Assembly: GCA_009783605.1 (NCBI GenBank)
Contig: WRDE01000022.1
Location: forward strand, 1-12,986
From: Oscillospiraceae bacterium
Lineage (GTDB): Bacteria > Bacillota > Clostridia > Oscillospirales > Acutalibacteraceae
DNA length: 12,986 nucleotides
Reading direction: 5' to 3'
Below, piece by piece: positions 5,265 through 12,986 of the stretch. The notes below the pieces were generated by a model that ran no database searches, was not told where the DNA came from, and worked only from the letters and a program-made list of their open reading frames with translations. Position 1 is the stretch's first letter. Each line of letters starts with the position of its first letter. A program made the position numbers and the translations under genes.

Positions 5265-6815
5265 CTACCTCTGCTGCCAATACTTCCGATCCAGCGACCG
5301 GTACTGCACCGCCTCGGCTACGTGTGCCGTATCTATTACATCGACGCCGGCCAGATCGGCGATGGTTCTGGCCACTTTTAGCAGCCGGTCATATGCCCGG
5401 GCCGACAGGCCCAGCCGGTCGAACGCGCCCCGCAGCAGCTCCTCCGCGCCGGGGGTCAGCGGACAGACTTTTTTGATGAGGTTGACCGGGATATGGGCGT
5501 TGCAGACCAACACCGATTTGGCGTCGGTCCGGGCGTCGAGCTGTCCGAACCGCCGCAGCTGCACCGCCCGGGCGGCGTTGACGCGTTTCCGGATCGAAGA
5601 CGACGGCTCTGCCGGGGTTTTGGCGGCCAGCTGCTGGAATTCCACCGGCGGGACTTCGATATGCAGGTCCACCCGGTCTAACAGCGGTCCGGAGATGCGG
5701 GAGAGATAATTTTGGGCCGCCACACCGGAACAGGTACAGGCCCGGGTCGGATGGCCGAAAAAACCGCAGGGGCAGGGGTTCATCGCCGCCACTAACATAA
5801 TCGAGCAGGGGTAGGAGAGGGAGGCGCTGACCCGGGAGATGGTGATTTGGCTGTCCTCCAACGGCTGGCGCAGGCATTCCATCGCTGGGCGGGCGAATTC
5901 CGGCAGTTCATCCAGAAACAGCACCCCGTTATGGGCCAGCGATACCTCGCCGGGCCGGGGCATGGTGCCGCCGCCGGCCAGTCCGGCGGCGGATATGTTG
6001 TGGTGGGGTGAGCGGAACGGCCGGTTGGCCAGCAAACCGACGCCGCCCGGCAGCGTGCCGGCAATCGAATGGATCTTGGTCGCTTCGAGGGCCTCCTCCT
6101 TAGTCATATCCGGCAGGATCGACGGCAGCCGTTTGGCCAGCATACTCTTGCCGGAACCGGGCGGGCCGATCAGCAGCACATTGTGTCCGCCGGCCGCCGC
6201 GATTTCCATCGCCCGCCGCGCCGCCGCCTGGCCCATCACGTCGGCGAAATCCGGCGCGGGAACCACGCTTTCGGGAGCCTGTGTATACACCGCCGGCGAA
6301 ATCGGCTCCCGTTCGGCCAGATGCTCCAGCAGCTGGATCACCGACGACACCGGATAGACTTCTACCCCATCCACCACCGCCCCCTCGGCGGCGTTTTCAG
6401 CGGGGAGAAATATCTGCCGGATCCCGGCGTCCCGGGCCGCCATCACCATCGGCAGCGCGCCATAGACCCGCCGGACCTCGCCGGTCAGCGACAGCTCCCC
6501 CAAAAAAGCCGTCTGTTCGGCCGGCAGCGGGATCTGGCCGGACGCCGCCAGCAGCGCCAGCAGCAGCGGCAGGTCATAGACCGAGCCCTCCTTCCGCACA
6601 TCGGCTGGCGCGAGGTTGACCGTGATCCGGGAGACGGGATAGGTGAACCCGCAGTTTTTCAGCGAGGCGCGGACCCGGTCGCGGGATTCCTTGACCGCCG
6701 CGCCCGGCAGCCCGACCACGTCAAACCCCGGCAGCCCGCCGGACAGATCCGCCTCCACCGCCACCATAAATCCGTTGATGCCGGACAATCCCATACTGTT
6801 CAGCCGCGCGAACAT
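5265..6815 (-). CDS. comM: YifB/ComM-family Mg-chelatase-like AAA+ ATPase (516 aa)
   Basis: This is a full-length member of the YifB/ComM family; the length matches the usual ~500-510 aa. An N-terminal Lon-protease-like (S16-type, non-proteolytic) domain, residues 1-170, contains the hallmark LGELSLTGEVR (about 105-115). The AAA+ core has Walker A GPPGSGKS (217-224) and Walker B VLFLDE (298-303). It also has a Cys cluster, C348-x-C350 and C360-x-C362, that probably binds zinc, and the sensor/arginine region GPLLDRVD (377-384). A Mg-chelatase C-terminal domain follows. In Vibrio and Acinetobacter, ComM is a hexameric branch-migration helicase used when transformed DNA is integrated. Its role in Clostridia is not established and it does not chelate magnesium. 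The start at 6815 has AAGGA 9 bases upstream. The gene stands alone here, without dprA or topA beside it. Confidence 0.95.
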   Translation of the reverse strand: MFARLNSMGLSGINGFMVAVEADLSGGLPGFDVVGLPGAAVKESRDRVRASLKNCGFTYPVSRITVNLAPADVRKEGSVYDLPLLLALLAASGQIPLPAEQTAFLGELSLTGEVRRVYGALPMVMAARDAGIRQIFLPAENAAEGAVVDGVEVYPVSSVIQLLEHLAEREPISPAVYTQAPESVVPAPDFADVMGQAAARRAMEIAAAGGHNVLLIGPPGSGKSMLAKRLPSILPDMTKEEALEATKIHSIAGTLPGGVGLLANRPFRSPHHNISAAGLAGGGTMPRPGEVSLAHNGVLFLDELPEFARPAMECLRQPLEDSQITISRVSASLSYPCSIMLVAAMNPCPCGFFGHPTRACTCSGVAAQNYLSRISGPLLDRVDLHIEVPPVEFQQLAAKTPAEPSSSIRKRVNAARAVQLRRFGQLDARTDAKSVLVCNAHIPVNLIKKVCPLTPGAEELLRGAFDRLGLSARAYDRLLKVARTIADLAGVDVIDTAHVAEAVQYRSLDRKYWQQR

Positions 6816-6881
6816 ACAACCACATCCTTATAGCTATTTGATAAAACATATCTGGGCGCTTTACTTGATTTTCTCCGCGCG

Positions 6882-6898
6882 GGTTGACCAATTCAACC
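6882..6898. repeat. Small inverted repeat upstream of yifB/comM
   Basis: GGTTGA (6882-6887) and TCAACC (6893-6898) flank CCAAT. It lies about 70 bp upstream of the yifB/comM start and could be an operator. On the plus strand it is followed by AATTTTTT, but no plus-strand gene precedes it. No clear promoter was found in 6816-6945. Confidence 0.3.
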
Positions 6899-6945
6899 AA
6901 TTTTTTACCGTACACCAAAAGTCAAACCGCTATAGTAATCAGTAT

Positions 6946-6975
6946 GAGGGGACGGCGCCGATGCGCCGTCCCCTC
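6946..6975 (-). terminator. 13-bp perfect GC hairpin downstream of the GH43 gene
   Basis: GAGGGGACGGCGC (6946-6958) pairs perfectly with GCGCCGTCCCCTC (6963-6975) around a CGAT loop. It lies 115 bp after the GH43 stop codon and 130 bp before yifB/comM. It probably separates the two minus-strand transcripts. The minus-strand sequence after it (ATACTGATTACTATAG) has no U-tract, so it could instead be an mRNA 3'-end stabiliser or a small dispersed palindrome. Confidence 0.5.
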
Positions 6976-7012
6976 CATTCTATATATATTTTATACCAAT
7001 GAAACCCACCGC

Positions 7013-7037
7013 GGGGGATTGGGGCGGGGGATCAGGG
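7013..7037 (+). other. Potential G-quadruplex motif
   Basis: Four G-runs on the plus strand (G5 at 7013-7017, G4 at 7021-7024, G5 at 7026-7030, G3 at 7035-7037) have loops of 3, 1 and 4 bases, a canonical intramolecular quadruplex pattern. It lies 54 bp beyond the stop codon of the minus-strand GH43 gene, on its template strand, so it could stall RNA polymerase at the end of that gene. Confidence 0.5.
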
Positions 7038-7090
7038 TAAACGGAATGTCGCAAGAGACGGGGAATCAGGCCCGACAAGTTAAAAATTTG

Positions 7091-10000
7091 TCAGCCGGCG
7101 GCGGTTCCGCTGTTATCCGGGAATTCGGTGATCTTTTGGACAATGTATTGCAGGATAAGACGGGCGTCGGTGATATCCACTTTACCGCTGCGGTTTACAT
7201 CGGCATAGATCAATTGAATGCTGTTCAGCTTCACCTTATCTACCAGATATTGCAGTACCAGCCGCGCGTCATTGATATCCACATCGCCGCTGTTGGTGAT
7301 ATCCCCGAGCTTGCGGTCGGATTCCAACCATAGCGAATTAATGGTGACCGATCCCTCTTTATTCTGATCAAACCGGAACAGCAGATCCAAAATATTGCCG
7401 TCCATGTCAGAGATAAATCCGTTGCGCGGGTCGTTCAGCGAGATATAGATATCCTGGAACTCGGTAGTCAGCGCCGGCACCTTGTTCCCGTCGGGGGCGT
7501 ACAGCTCCGAGAAAAGTGTGGCAAAAACACCTTCCGGGGGAACGATTCCGGGGGAGAAGATATTCGGATCCTGATTATCCATGTTGGGGTCAAACGGCCA
7601 GGGTTCGGGATCTTCGGTACGGGCCAGCTGGGACAGGGTAAACACGTTGCCAAGCCCGGCCGCCGATGCCTTGATCCGGACCACTAACGCTTTGTATTCG
7701 TTGTCAAAGGCGGCGGTGGTGCGGTACCAGCCGTCATTGCCCTCGAAATTGAAGGTCATCTGCTTGTTGGCAAAGGAGAATTCTCCCGCGCCGGCGTTGT
7801 ACAGGACCGATTGCAGACCGGTAGTGACCGGTGCGAAAGCCGACAGGGAATCCCGGTTAAAATCGTCGAACCAGGCCCGGGACAGCGAGGGCGCCGGCAT
7901 CGGACCGGCGGTGGGCGGCACCGGCGGCTTCACATACGTCTCCGGAATCGGCACCTCTTCCACCGTCAGGTAAAATACGCCGAGGTTCGCGTTGGTGCCG
8001 TTGTTTCCTCCGACCCCGTTTAACTTGATTTCATTGGTTTTACCCGGGTTTAACGGAACGGTAAAGGTGGCTACGCCGGAAAGCGTATCATAACTGCCGG
8101 TCGATATCATATTGACATAGGACCAGTCGAATCCATTGACTGTCAGGTTGATCCGGCCGAAGGTGGCGGAGCCGTAGTACAGCTTGATGGCAAACCGGCC
8201 GCCGTCATAACCGTCCACCTCTGTCAGGGTGGCGCTGTTGTTGTTGTTGCTGAAAGAACGCAGCTGGGCAGGCTGGGTGTTGGAGTTGACCTGGACGCCG
8301 ACAAGGTTAAAATCGTACGGATCATACAGATCGGCGGTTTCTGACGGCACGGGAGGAGCCTTTGCAGGCGCTTTTTCTATGGATATCGCGGTGATGCTGT
8401 GCGGTTTGTTGGTATTGGCGCCGGCCAGCCGGATGGTGTTATAGCCGGCGCGCAGCGTAACCTGAATCGGCAGGATACCGATGTCTTTACCGGAGGTTCC
8501 TCTCAGCTGGACCTGCCCCATGTTGCTGCCGTTTACGGTGACGGTGATACGGGGGATCTGTTCATAAGTCCGCTGGTTTTGCGGTATCGCCTCAGTATAC
8601 GGATGGCTGCGCCGCAGACCATCGGCGGCGTAATGCAGCCGGAGTATATACCGGCCGGCTTCTTCTGCCATGACGGTATCAATTTGCGCGGTGTAGCTCT
8701 TATTGACAAATGCGTCGCCACGAACCGTTGTGTCGTCCGCGAGGGTGAGCCGGAGGGGGCCTTCCCCGAAGTTATCGTCCAATTTGAGGTTGCCGCTGAT
8801 GGAAAATTCATCCGGCAGATAGATATCCAATTTATCCATATCCAACTCTTTATAAGAGATGCCGTCTAAGGTCTGCGCCACCGTTTTGATGCGGCCCATG
8901 TCATCGAAATACACCTTGTCGATGCAGACGCTGCGCAGGTTGCCCGCGCCCGAAACGGCGCAGTTGTGGTAAACGGCGTACCATTCGCCGCGGTATTCCA
9001 CGATCGAGCCGTGGGAGGTGTCACAGCCGGTCTCATCCAGATACGGGCCGCGCCAGCGCCACGGGCCTTTGGGGGTGATCGAGGTGGCGTACTGCAGCCG
9101 GTTACACCCGTCGTTGTTGTCGGCGTAGATCAGATAATACAGCCCGTTGCGCTTGAAAAGCTGCATCGCCTCATGGAAACTGCTGGAGCCGTTTACGCCG
9201 CCGGTCGGGATACCGCCGCCGACATTGGGATTGTGCATATTCATTTTTGAATCGGGCTTGATTGATACCATATCGTCGTTCAGCTCGGAAACATAGTAGT
9301 AGGGCCGGCTGCCGCCGCCGGTATAGATATACGCCATACCGTCGTCGTCGATAAACACCGCCGGGTCGATCTCCATCGAACCGCCGAGGCCTTCAATATA
9401 ATGGGGCTGTACCTCATAGGGGCCCCAGGGGTTGGGGGCGATGGCGACGCCCATCTTCCAGGTGCCGCCCCAGTCGTTGACCGCGTCTTCCGGATGGGGG
9501 AAATAATAGTAGTATCTGCCGTCCGCCCCCTGAATGCAGTCCGGCGCCCACATGAAGGACATCCGGTCACTGCTGTTGCTCCACGGCACGTCATCCGAAC
9601 GGAAGATCTCGCCTTCGTCCACCCAGTTGACCATATCGTCGGTGGAGAACACATGATAGCAGTCCATCCGGTCACACCCGTAAGCGGGCTCCCGGTCCCG
9701 GGAGGGGAAGACATACAGCCGGTCATTGAACACCCGGCCCACCGGATCGGCGGTGTAGATGCTGGTGATGAAGGGGTTGTTCGGCATGGCGTGAGGCGCC
9801 ACAAATTCATCTTTGACCTCTAACTTGGCAGCTTTTTTGTTGTTGCTCATATTTTTTTCGCTTTTGTCGAAAATTTCAGACACTTCGCCGGGGCGGAACA
9901 TATGGTAGTCGATATCCACCGGCTCCACCGATACCGTCACGGTATGGGTGCCGGGGGTGGCGGTCCACTGGCGGTTGGCGTCGATCTGGGAGGTGAGGCC

Positions 10001-10315
10001 GGGGGCCAGCGGCACCTGGAACAGGACCGAGTCATACCGGCGTCCGTCCACCGCGAAATGGGCCCGGAAGCTGGTGGCTTCGGTGCCGGTATTGGTCACC
10101 GTCGCCTGAATATACACCTCGGAGCCGTCGCCGATCTCCCGCGGGCTGACCATGATCTCAACCACCTCGAGATCGTAATCGCCGGGCGCGTCCTCCGCGG
10201 CGCCGGGTACCGCGCCGATCAGGATAAGCCCCAACAGCAGGGCCAGCGCCAGAGCCAGCGCGCCGAACCGGGTGATCCGCCGGCGGGATTTAACCTTTGC
10301 GTACAGTTTTTTCAT
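7091..10315 (-). CDS. Secreted GH43 glycoside hydrolase with CARDB, CBM-like and dockerin modules (1074 aa)
   Basis: This is probably a retaining-wall-debranching exo-enzyme of the inverting family GH43 (arabinofuranosidase, xylosidase or galactosidase activities), acting outside the cell. Modules in order: an Arg-rich signal peptide (1-40, cut near GAA|ED); a CARDB-like domain (about 47-135, DLEVVEIMVSPREIGDG); and a five-bladed-propeller GH43 domain (about 178-480). The putative catalytic base is D190 (YTADP), the pKa modulator D317 (EIDPAVFIDDDG) and the acid E382 (FHEAMQLF). A CBM6-like domain (about 500-648), a CBM35-like domain (about 665-788), a beta-sandwich-like domain (about 812-1000) and a dockerin (1004-1066) follow. 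The dockerin repeats are DITNSGDVDIND and DVNRSGKVDITD, implying attachment to a cohesin scaffold. The frame is open upstream to 10669, but the start at 10315 has AAGGAG about 7 bases upstream and directly begins the signal peptide. The exact GH43 substrate cannot be read from sequence. Confidence 0.9.
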   Translation of the reverse strand: MKKLYAKVKSRRRITRFGALALALALLLGLILIGAVPGAAEDAPGDYDLEVVEIMVSPREIGDGSEVYIQATVTNTGTEATSFRAHFAVDGRRYDSVLFQVPLAPGLTSQIDANRQWTATPGTHTVTVSVEPVDIDYHMFRPGEVSEIFDKSEKNMSNNKKAAKLEVKDEFVAPHAMPNNPFITSIYTADPVGRVFNDRLYVFPSRDREPAYGCDRMDCYHVFSTDDMVNWVDEGEIFRSDDVPWSNSSDRMSFMWAPDCIQGADGRYYYYFPHPEDAVNDWGGTWKMGVAIAPNPWGPYEVQPHYIEGLGGSMEIDPAVFIDDDGMAYIYTGGGSRPYYYVSELNDDMVSIKPDSKMNMHNPNVGGGIPTGGVNGSSSFHEAMQLFKRNGLYYLIYADNNDGCNRLQYATSITPKGPWRWRGPYLDETGCDTSHGSIVEYRGEWYAVYHNCAVSGAGNLRSVCIDKVYFDDMGRIKTVAQTLDGISYKELDMDKLDIYLPDEFSISGNLKLDDNFGEGPLRLTLADDTTVRGDAFVNKSYTAQIDTVMAEEAGRYILRLHYAADGLRRSHPYTEAIPQNQRTYEQIPRITVTVNGSNMGQVQLRGTSGKDIGILPIQVTLRAGYNTIRLAGANTNKPHSITAISIEKAPAKAPPVPSETADLYDPYDFNLVGVQVNSNTQPAQLRSFSNNNNSATLTEVDGYDGGRFAIKLYYGSATFGRINLTVNGFDWSYVNMISTGSYDTLSGVATFTVPLNPGKTNEIKLNGVGGNNGTNANLGVFYLTVEEVPIPETYVKPPVPPTAGPMPAPSLSRAWFDDFNRDSLSAFAPVTTGLQSVLYNAGAGEFSFANKQMTFNFEGNDGWYRTTAAFDNEYKALVVRIKASAAGLGNVFTLSQLARTEDPEPWPFDPNMDNQDPNIFSPGIVPPEGVFATLFSELYAPDGNKVPALTTEFQDIYISLNDPRNGFISDMDGNILDLLFRFDQNKEGSVTINSLWLESDRKLGDITNSGDVDINDARLVLQYLVDKVKLNSIQLIYADVNRSGKVDITDARLILQYIVQKITEFPDNSGTAAG

Positions 10316-10358
10316 GGTTTTGCTCCTTTTATTTGAAAGTTTGAAAACAGACAATAAC

Positions 10359-10387
10359 AGTATATCATCAAATTGCGGAAATTTCAA
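10359..10387 (-). promoter_or_regulatory. Sigma-A promoter of the GH43 gene
   Basis: On the minus strand TTGAAA (10382-10387), a 17-bp spacer and TATACT (10359-10364) with a TGA extended -10. Initiation is expected near 10352, giving a leader of about 37 nt with AAGGAG before the ATG at 10315. Confidence 0.7.
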
Positions 10388-10392
10388 TACTT

Positions 10393-10464
10393 GTTTTCCG
10401 GGAGTTTTGTGCAGTTTTGCGCGGTTATTTTTTACATTGGCGGAAGTTTTTCCGGGTCTTTGTG
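10393..10464. promoter_or_regulatory. Repeated elements between the divergent glycosidase promoters
   Basis: TTTTCCGGG occurs at 10394-10402 and 10448-10456, each followed by a similar tail (agTTTTGTG and tcTTTGTG), 54 bp apart or about five helical turns. A tandem near-repeat, AGTTTTGTGC/AGTTTTGCGC, fills 10403-10422. All of this lies between the two -35 boxes (10387 and 10485), where a shared activator or repressor could bind. Confidence 0.4.
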
Positions 10465-10484
10465 TATTTGTTACCGTTTTCGCC

Positions 10485-10513
10485 TTGACTTTCGGCGCTG
10501 TTTTCAGTATGAT
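10485..10513 (+). promoter_or_regulatory. Sigma-A promoter of the GH95 gene
   Basis: TTGACT (10485-10490), a 17-bp spacer and TATGAT (10508-10513): one mismatch in each box. Initiation is expected near 10520, 43 nt before the ATG at 10563. Confidence 0.7.
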
Positions 10514-10562
10514 TGATGATATCGACACAAATACCCGACAAACCAAAAGGAGGATTGCCACT

Positions 10563-12986
10563 ATGTGGAAAAAGTTGCTCGGCGGGATGATGGCTGTGGT
10601 TTTGCTGGCCGGAGGTCTCGCGGGATTAACCCCCGCCGTTGTGGCGGAAGAAGGAGCGGAATTGGCCATGTTAAAAACCTGGTATAACTCCCCGGCGACT
10701 TATGTGCCCAGCGTGGCCAACTTGAACGGCAGTGACGCCTGGTCGCGGGAAGCCAGCCCTCTCGGCAACGGCTTCATCGGCGCGATGGTATTCGGCGGGG
10801 TGGACACCGACCGGATACTGATCAACGAGCATACCCTCTGGTCCGGCGGCCCCGGCGCCAGCTCAACCGGAACCTATAACGGCGGCACCGACGGCAAAGG
10901 AACGCGGGACAATATCCAGGCCGCGCTGAAAAACGTCCGGGAGACGTTACAGCAAAAGATGATCGAATTCAGCGCCACCAAAAAAGCGACGATCGACGAT
11001 AACGGTAAAGTCACCGCGTTTGATTACGGCGATATTCCCTACAACAACTCTGGCAGCGCGATCATGGAGTCGGCCCAGCTCAGAGCCGAAATCGAAAAGC
11101 TCCAGGGAAATAAAACCAACTTCGGCGACTATCAGATGATGAGCAATATCATGCTGACCAACCCGAATCCGGTGGGCAACGGCTATTCCGGCTATACCCG
11201 TTCGTTGGATCTGCGGAAATCGCTGCTCACGGTCAGCTATACCGTCGGCGATACCGTGTATACCCGGGAGTATTTCATCAGCAACCCCGGCAACATCATG
11301 GTGATCCGGCTGTCCGCTGACAAAGAGGGCAGGATCACCCAGAATGTGGAGATCACCTCGCCCCATCCGGCCAACTGCCGTACCATTTCCGGTTACGGCG
11401 ATATCCTGACCCTGACCGGCTGGCCGAATGGCCACGCGTCTAACCGCGGACTGAAATACGCCCAGCAGCTGAAGGTTATCAATGAGGGCGGCTCGCTCAA
11501 CAACACCGGCGATAAGATCGAGATCCAGGGGGCCAACTCGGCCCTGATCATCATGAGTGCCGGCACCAACTACCACCAGTCGATGGATACCGACTACAAC
11601 TTCTTTACGACCCAGAATGTTCAGGATATCCTGTTTGAAGCGGGCGACCGGGTGGAGGAAGCAGCGCTCAAGACCTTTGATGAATTATACGCGGAACATT
11701 TTGAGGATTACGACCGGCTGTTCGGGGCGCTGGACCTCAATCTGAACAATGTCCCGATGCCGCCGACCAAACCCACCTCACAGTTACTTAACGGGTATAA
11801 AAGCAACGTCAACACGGCGGCGGAAAACCGGTATCTTGAGATGCTCTACTACCAATTCGGGCGGTATCTGCTGATCTCCTCCTCCCGCCCCGGCTCGCTG
11901 CCCGCCAACCTGCAGGGCATCTGGGCCGACGGGCTGAATCCCCCCTGGAACGCCGACTATCACACCAACATCAATGTGCAGATGAACTACTGGCTGGCTG
12001 AACAGACCAACCTGAGCGAATGCCATCTGCCGCTGGTGGATTATATCAATTCATTGGTGCCCCGCGGCAAGGAATCGGCCAACCACTTCTTCAGCAAGGA
12101 GGACGGCTCGGCCGTCCGCGGCTGGACCATCGGCCATGAATGCAACACCTGGGCCTATACCTCCCCCGGCAACTGGTACTGGGGCTTCTACTGCCCGGCG
12201 GCGGCCGGCTGGCTCTGCCAGCATATATGGGAGCATTACGCGTTCACGTTAGATGAGGAATTCCTCTCCGATAACTATGACACCATGCTGAGCGCGGCTC
12301 TCTTCTGGGTTGACAACCTGTGGGAGGATAAGCGGGACGGCAGTTTGGTCGCCAATCCGTCCTATTCCCCCGAACACGGCCCCTATTCTCTCGGCTCCTC
12401 CTGTGACCAGCAGATCATCTGGGGCGTCTTCAACGAGGTGATCCAAGCGGCCGAGGTTCTCGGCGAATCCGAAAGCCCCGAAATCCTCGAGGTCAAAGCC
12501 GCGATGGCGGATCTCTGGCTGCCCGCTATCGGTCTTTCCGGCGTCTATTTGGAGTGGAAAGATGAGACAAAAATGGATATCGAAGGCTCGAGGGAAGGCT
12601 CCGGACCCAACGATACCCACCGCCATGTCAACCATCTCTACGGCCTGCATCCCGGCAACTTAGTGGTCGCCGGCCGCAGCGAGGAGGACAATAAAAAGGT
12701 CGAGGCGATGAAAAAGACCCTCAACCTCCGGGGTGACGCCGGCACCGGCTGGTCCAGAGCGTGGAAGACAAATTTCTGGGCCCGGCTGCGGGACGGCAAC
12801 CGCGCCCATACGCTGCTCAGCGGGCTGCTCAAGGATTCCACCTATCCCAACCTCTTCGATTCCCACGCCCCCTTCCAGATCGACGGCAACTTCGGCGGTA
12901 CCGCCGGTATGAACGAGATGTTTATCCAGAGCCAGGGCGATTCCATCGACCTGCTGCCGGCGCTGCCGGCCGTCTGGGACGAAGGC
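10563..12986 (+). CDS. Secreted GH95 alpha-L-fucosidase-type glycoside hydrolase, 3'-truncated (808 aa visible)
   Basis: GH95 enzymes are inverting exo-hydrolases, mostly 1,2-alpha-L-fucosidases and some alpha-L-galactosidases. A signal peptide (1-28, cut near VVA|EE) leads to the GH95 N-terminal beta domain, with EASPLGNGFIGAMVFGG and INEHTLWSGGP. The (alpha/alpha)6 catalytic domain follows from about residue 380. N469 and N471 (HTNINVQMNYW), E604 (YSPEHG) and D774 (IDGNFGGTAG) correspond by motif to N421, N423, E566 and D766 of Bifidobacterium AfcA, so the catalytic apparatus looks intact. The start has AAAGGAGGA about 9 bases upstream. The frame is open to the end of the window, stopping around LLPALPAVW, so the final C-terminal beta domain and any dockerin are unseen. 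It is divergent from the GH43 gene and likely co-regulated with it. Confidence 0.93.
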   Translation, partial: MWKKLLGGMMAVVLLAGGLAGLTPAVVAEEGAELAMLKTWYNSPATYVPSVANLNGSDAWSREASPLGNGFIGAMVFGGVDTDRILINEHTLWSGGPGASSTGTYNGGTDGKGTRDNIQAALKNVRETLQQKMIEFSATKKATIDDNGKVTAFDYGDIPYNNSGSAIMESAQLRAEIEKLQGNKTNFGDYQMMSNIMLTNPNPVGNGYSGYTRSLDLRKSLLTVSYTVGDTVYTREYFISNPGNIMVIRLSADKEGRITQNVEITSPHPANCRTISGYGDILTLTGWPNGHASNRGLKYAQQLKVINEGGSLNNTGDKIEIQGANSALIIMSAGTNYHQSMDTDYNFFTTQNVQDILFEAGDRVEEAALKTFDELYAEHFEDYDRLFGALDLNLNNVPMPPTKPTSQLLNGYKSNVNTAAENRYLEMLYYQFGRYLLISSSRPGSLPANLQGIWADGLNPPWNADYHTNINVQMNYWLAEQTNLSECHLPLVDYINSLVPRGKESANHFFSKEDGSAVRGWTIGHECNTWAYTSPGNWYWGFYCPAAAGWLCQHIWEHYAFTLDEEFLSDNYDTMLSAALFWVDNLWEDKRDGSLVANPSYSPEHGPYSLGSSCDQQIIWGVFNEVIQAAEVLGESESPEILEVKAAMADLWLPAIGLSGVYLEWKDETKMDIEGSREGSGPNDTHRHVNHLYGLHPGNLVVAGRSEEDNKKVEAMKKTLNLRGDAGTGWSRAWKTNFWARLRDGNRAHTLLSGLLKDSTYPNLFDSHAPFQIDGNFGGTAGMNEMFIQSQGDSIDLLPALPAVWDEG

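Noticed and set aside
6069..6833. Plus-strand open frame (254 codons) over yifB/comM
   Set aside because: It is antisense to a fully conserved AAA+ ATPase and is rich in Arg, Gln and His, as expected for a complementary frame.
10316..10669. N-terminal extension of the GH43 protein up to 10669
   Set aside because: It would overlap the divergent GH95 gene and both promoters. The signal peptide and ribosome-binding site place the start at 10315.

Overview
The window comes from a moderately GC-rich, endospore-forming, Gram-positive anaerobe. A Clostridia/Oscillospirales-type member that degrades plant or mucin polysaccharides fits best. The pointers are a SpoVT start, a CotF-type coat-protein pair, strong AGGAGG ribosome-binding sites, sigma-A promoters, and a secreted glycosidase ending in a dockerin. 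No rRNA, tRNA, CRISPR array, transposase or phage gene is visible, and the lineage is inferred from gene content only.

Layout: (1) 1-926, minus strand, sporulation block. It holds the first codons of spoVT, a probable sigma-G promoter, a transcribed leader with five tandem GC-rich mini-hairpins, and a two-gene spore-coat operon. (2) 1042-3994, plus strand. A sigma-A promoter drives a secreted 935-residue protein with two clusters of WG repeats around a duplicated beta-sandwich-like region. It ends in a module that looks like a dockerin with lost calcium ligands, followed by an intrinsic terminator. (3) 3937-4440, a gene-free patchwork. It holds three copies of a ~92-bp terminator-bearing module, all with TGCG tetraloops, plus further hairpins and short direct repeats. 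(4) 4448-5248, a small lipoprotein gene (minus) divergent from an XRE-type repressor gene (plus). The repressor has a perfect 14-bp palindrome over its start region and a bidirectional terminator. (5) 5265-6815, minus strand, a complete YifB/ComM-type AAA+ ATPase. (6) 6946-7037, a 13-bp-stem hairpin and a G-quadruplex-capable run. (7) 7091-12986, a divergent pair of secreted glycosidase genes. These are a 1074-residue GH43 enzyme with CARDB, CBM-like and dockerin modules (minus) and a GH95 alpha-fucosidase-type enzyme (plus) that runs off the window.

The GH43 and GH95 genes share a 247-bp promoter region with back-to-back sigma-A promoters and repeated sequence elements. They probably act on the same branched, fucose- or galactose-decorated glycan outside the cell. 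The WG-repeat protein resembles the GH43 protein in its C-terminal dockerin-like module and in a shared beta-sandwich-like domain. It may therefore belong to the same extracellular machinery. The spore genes, the regulator/lipoprotein pair and yifB/comM look like ordinary chromosomal neighbours.
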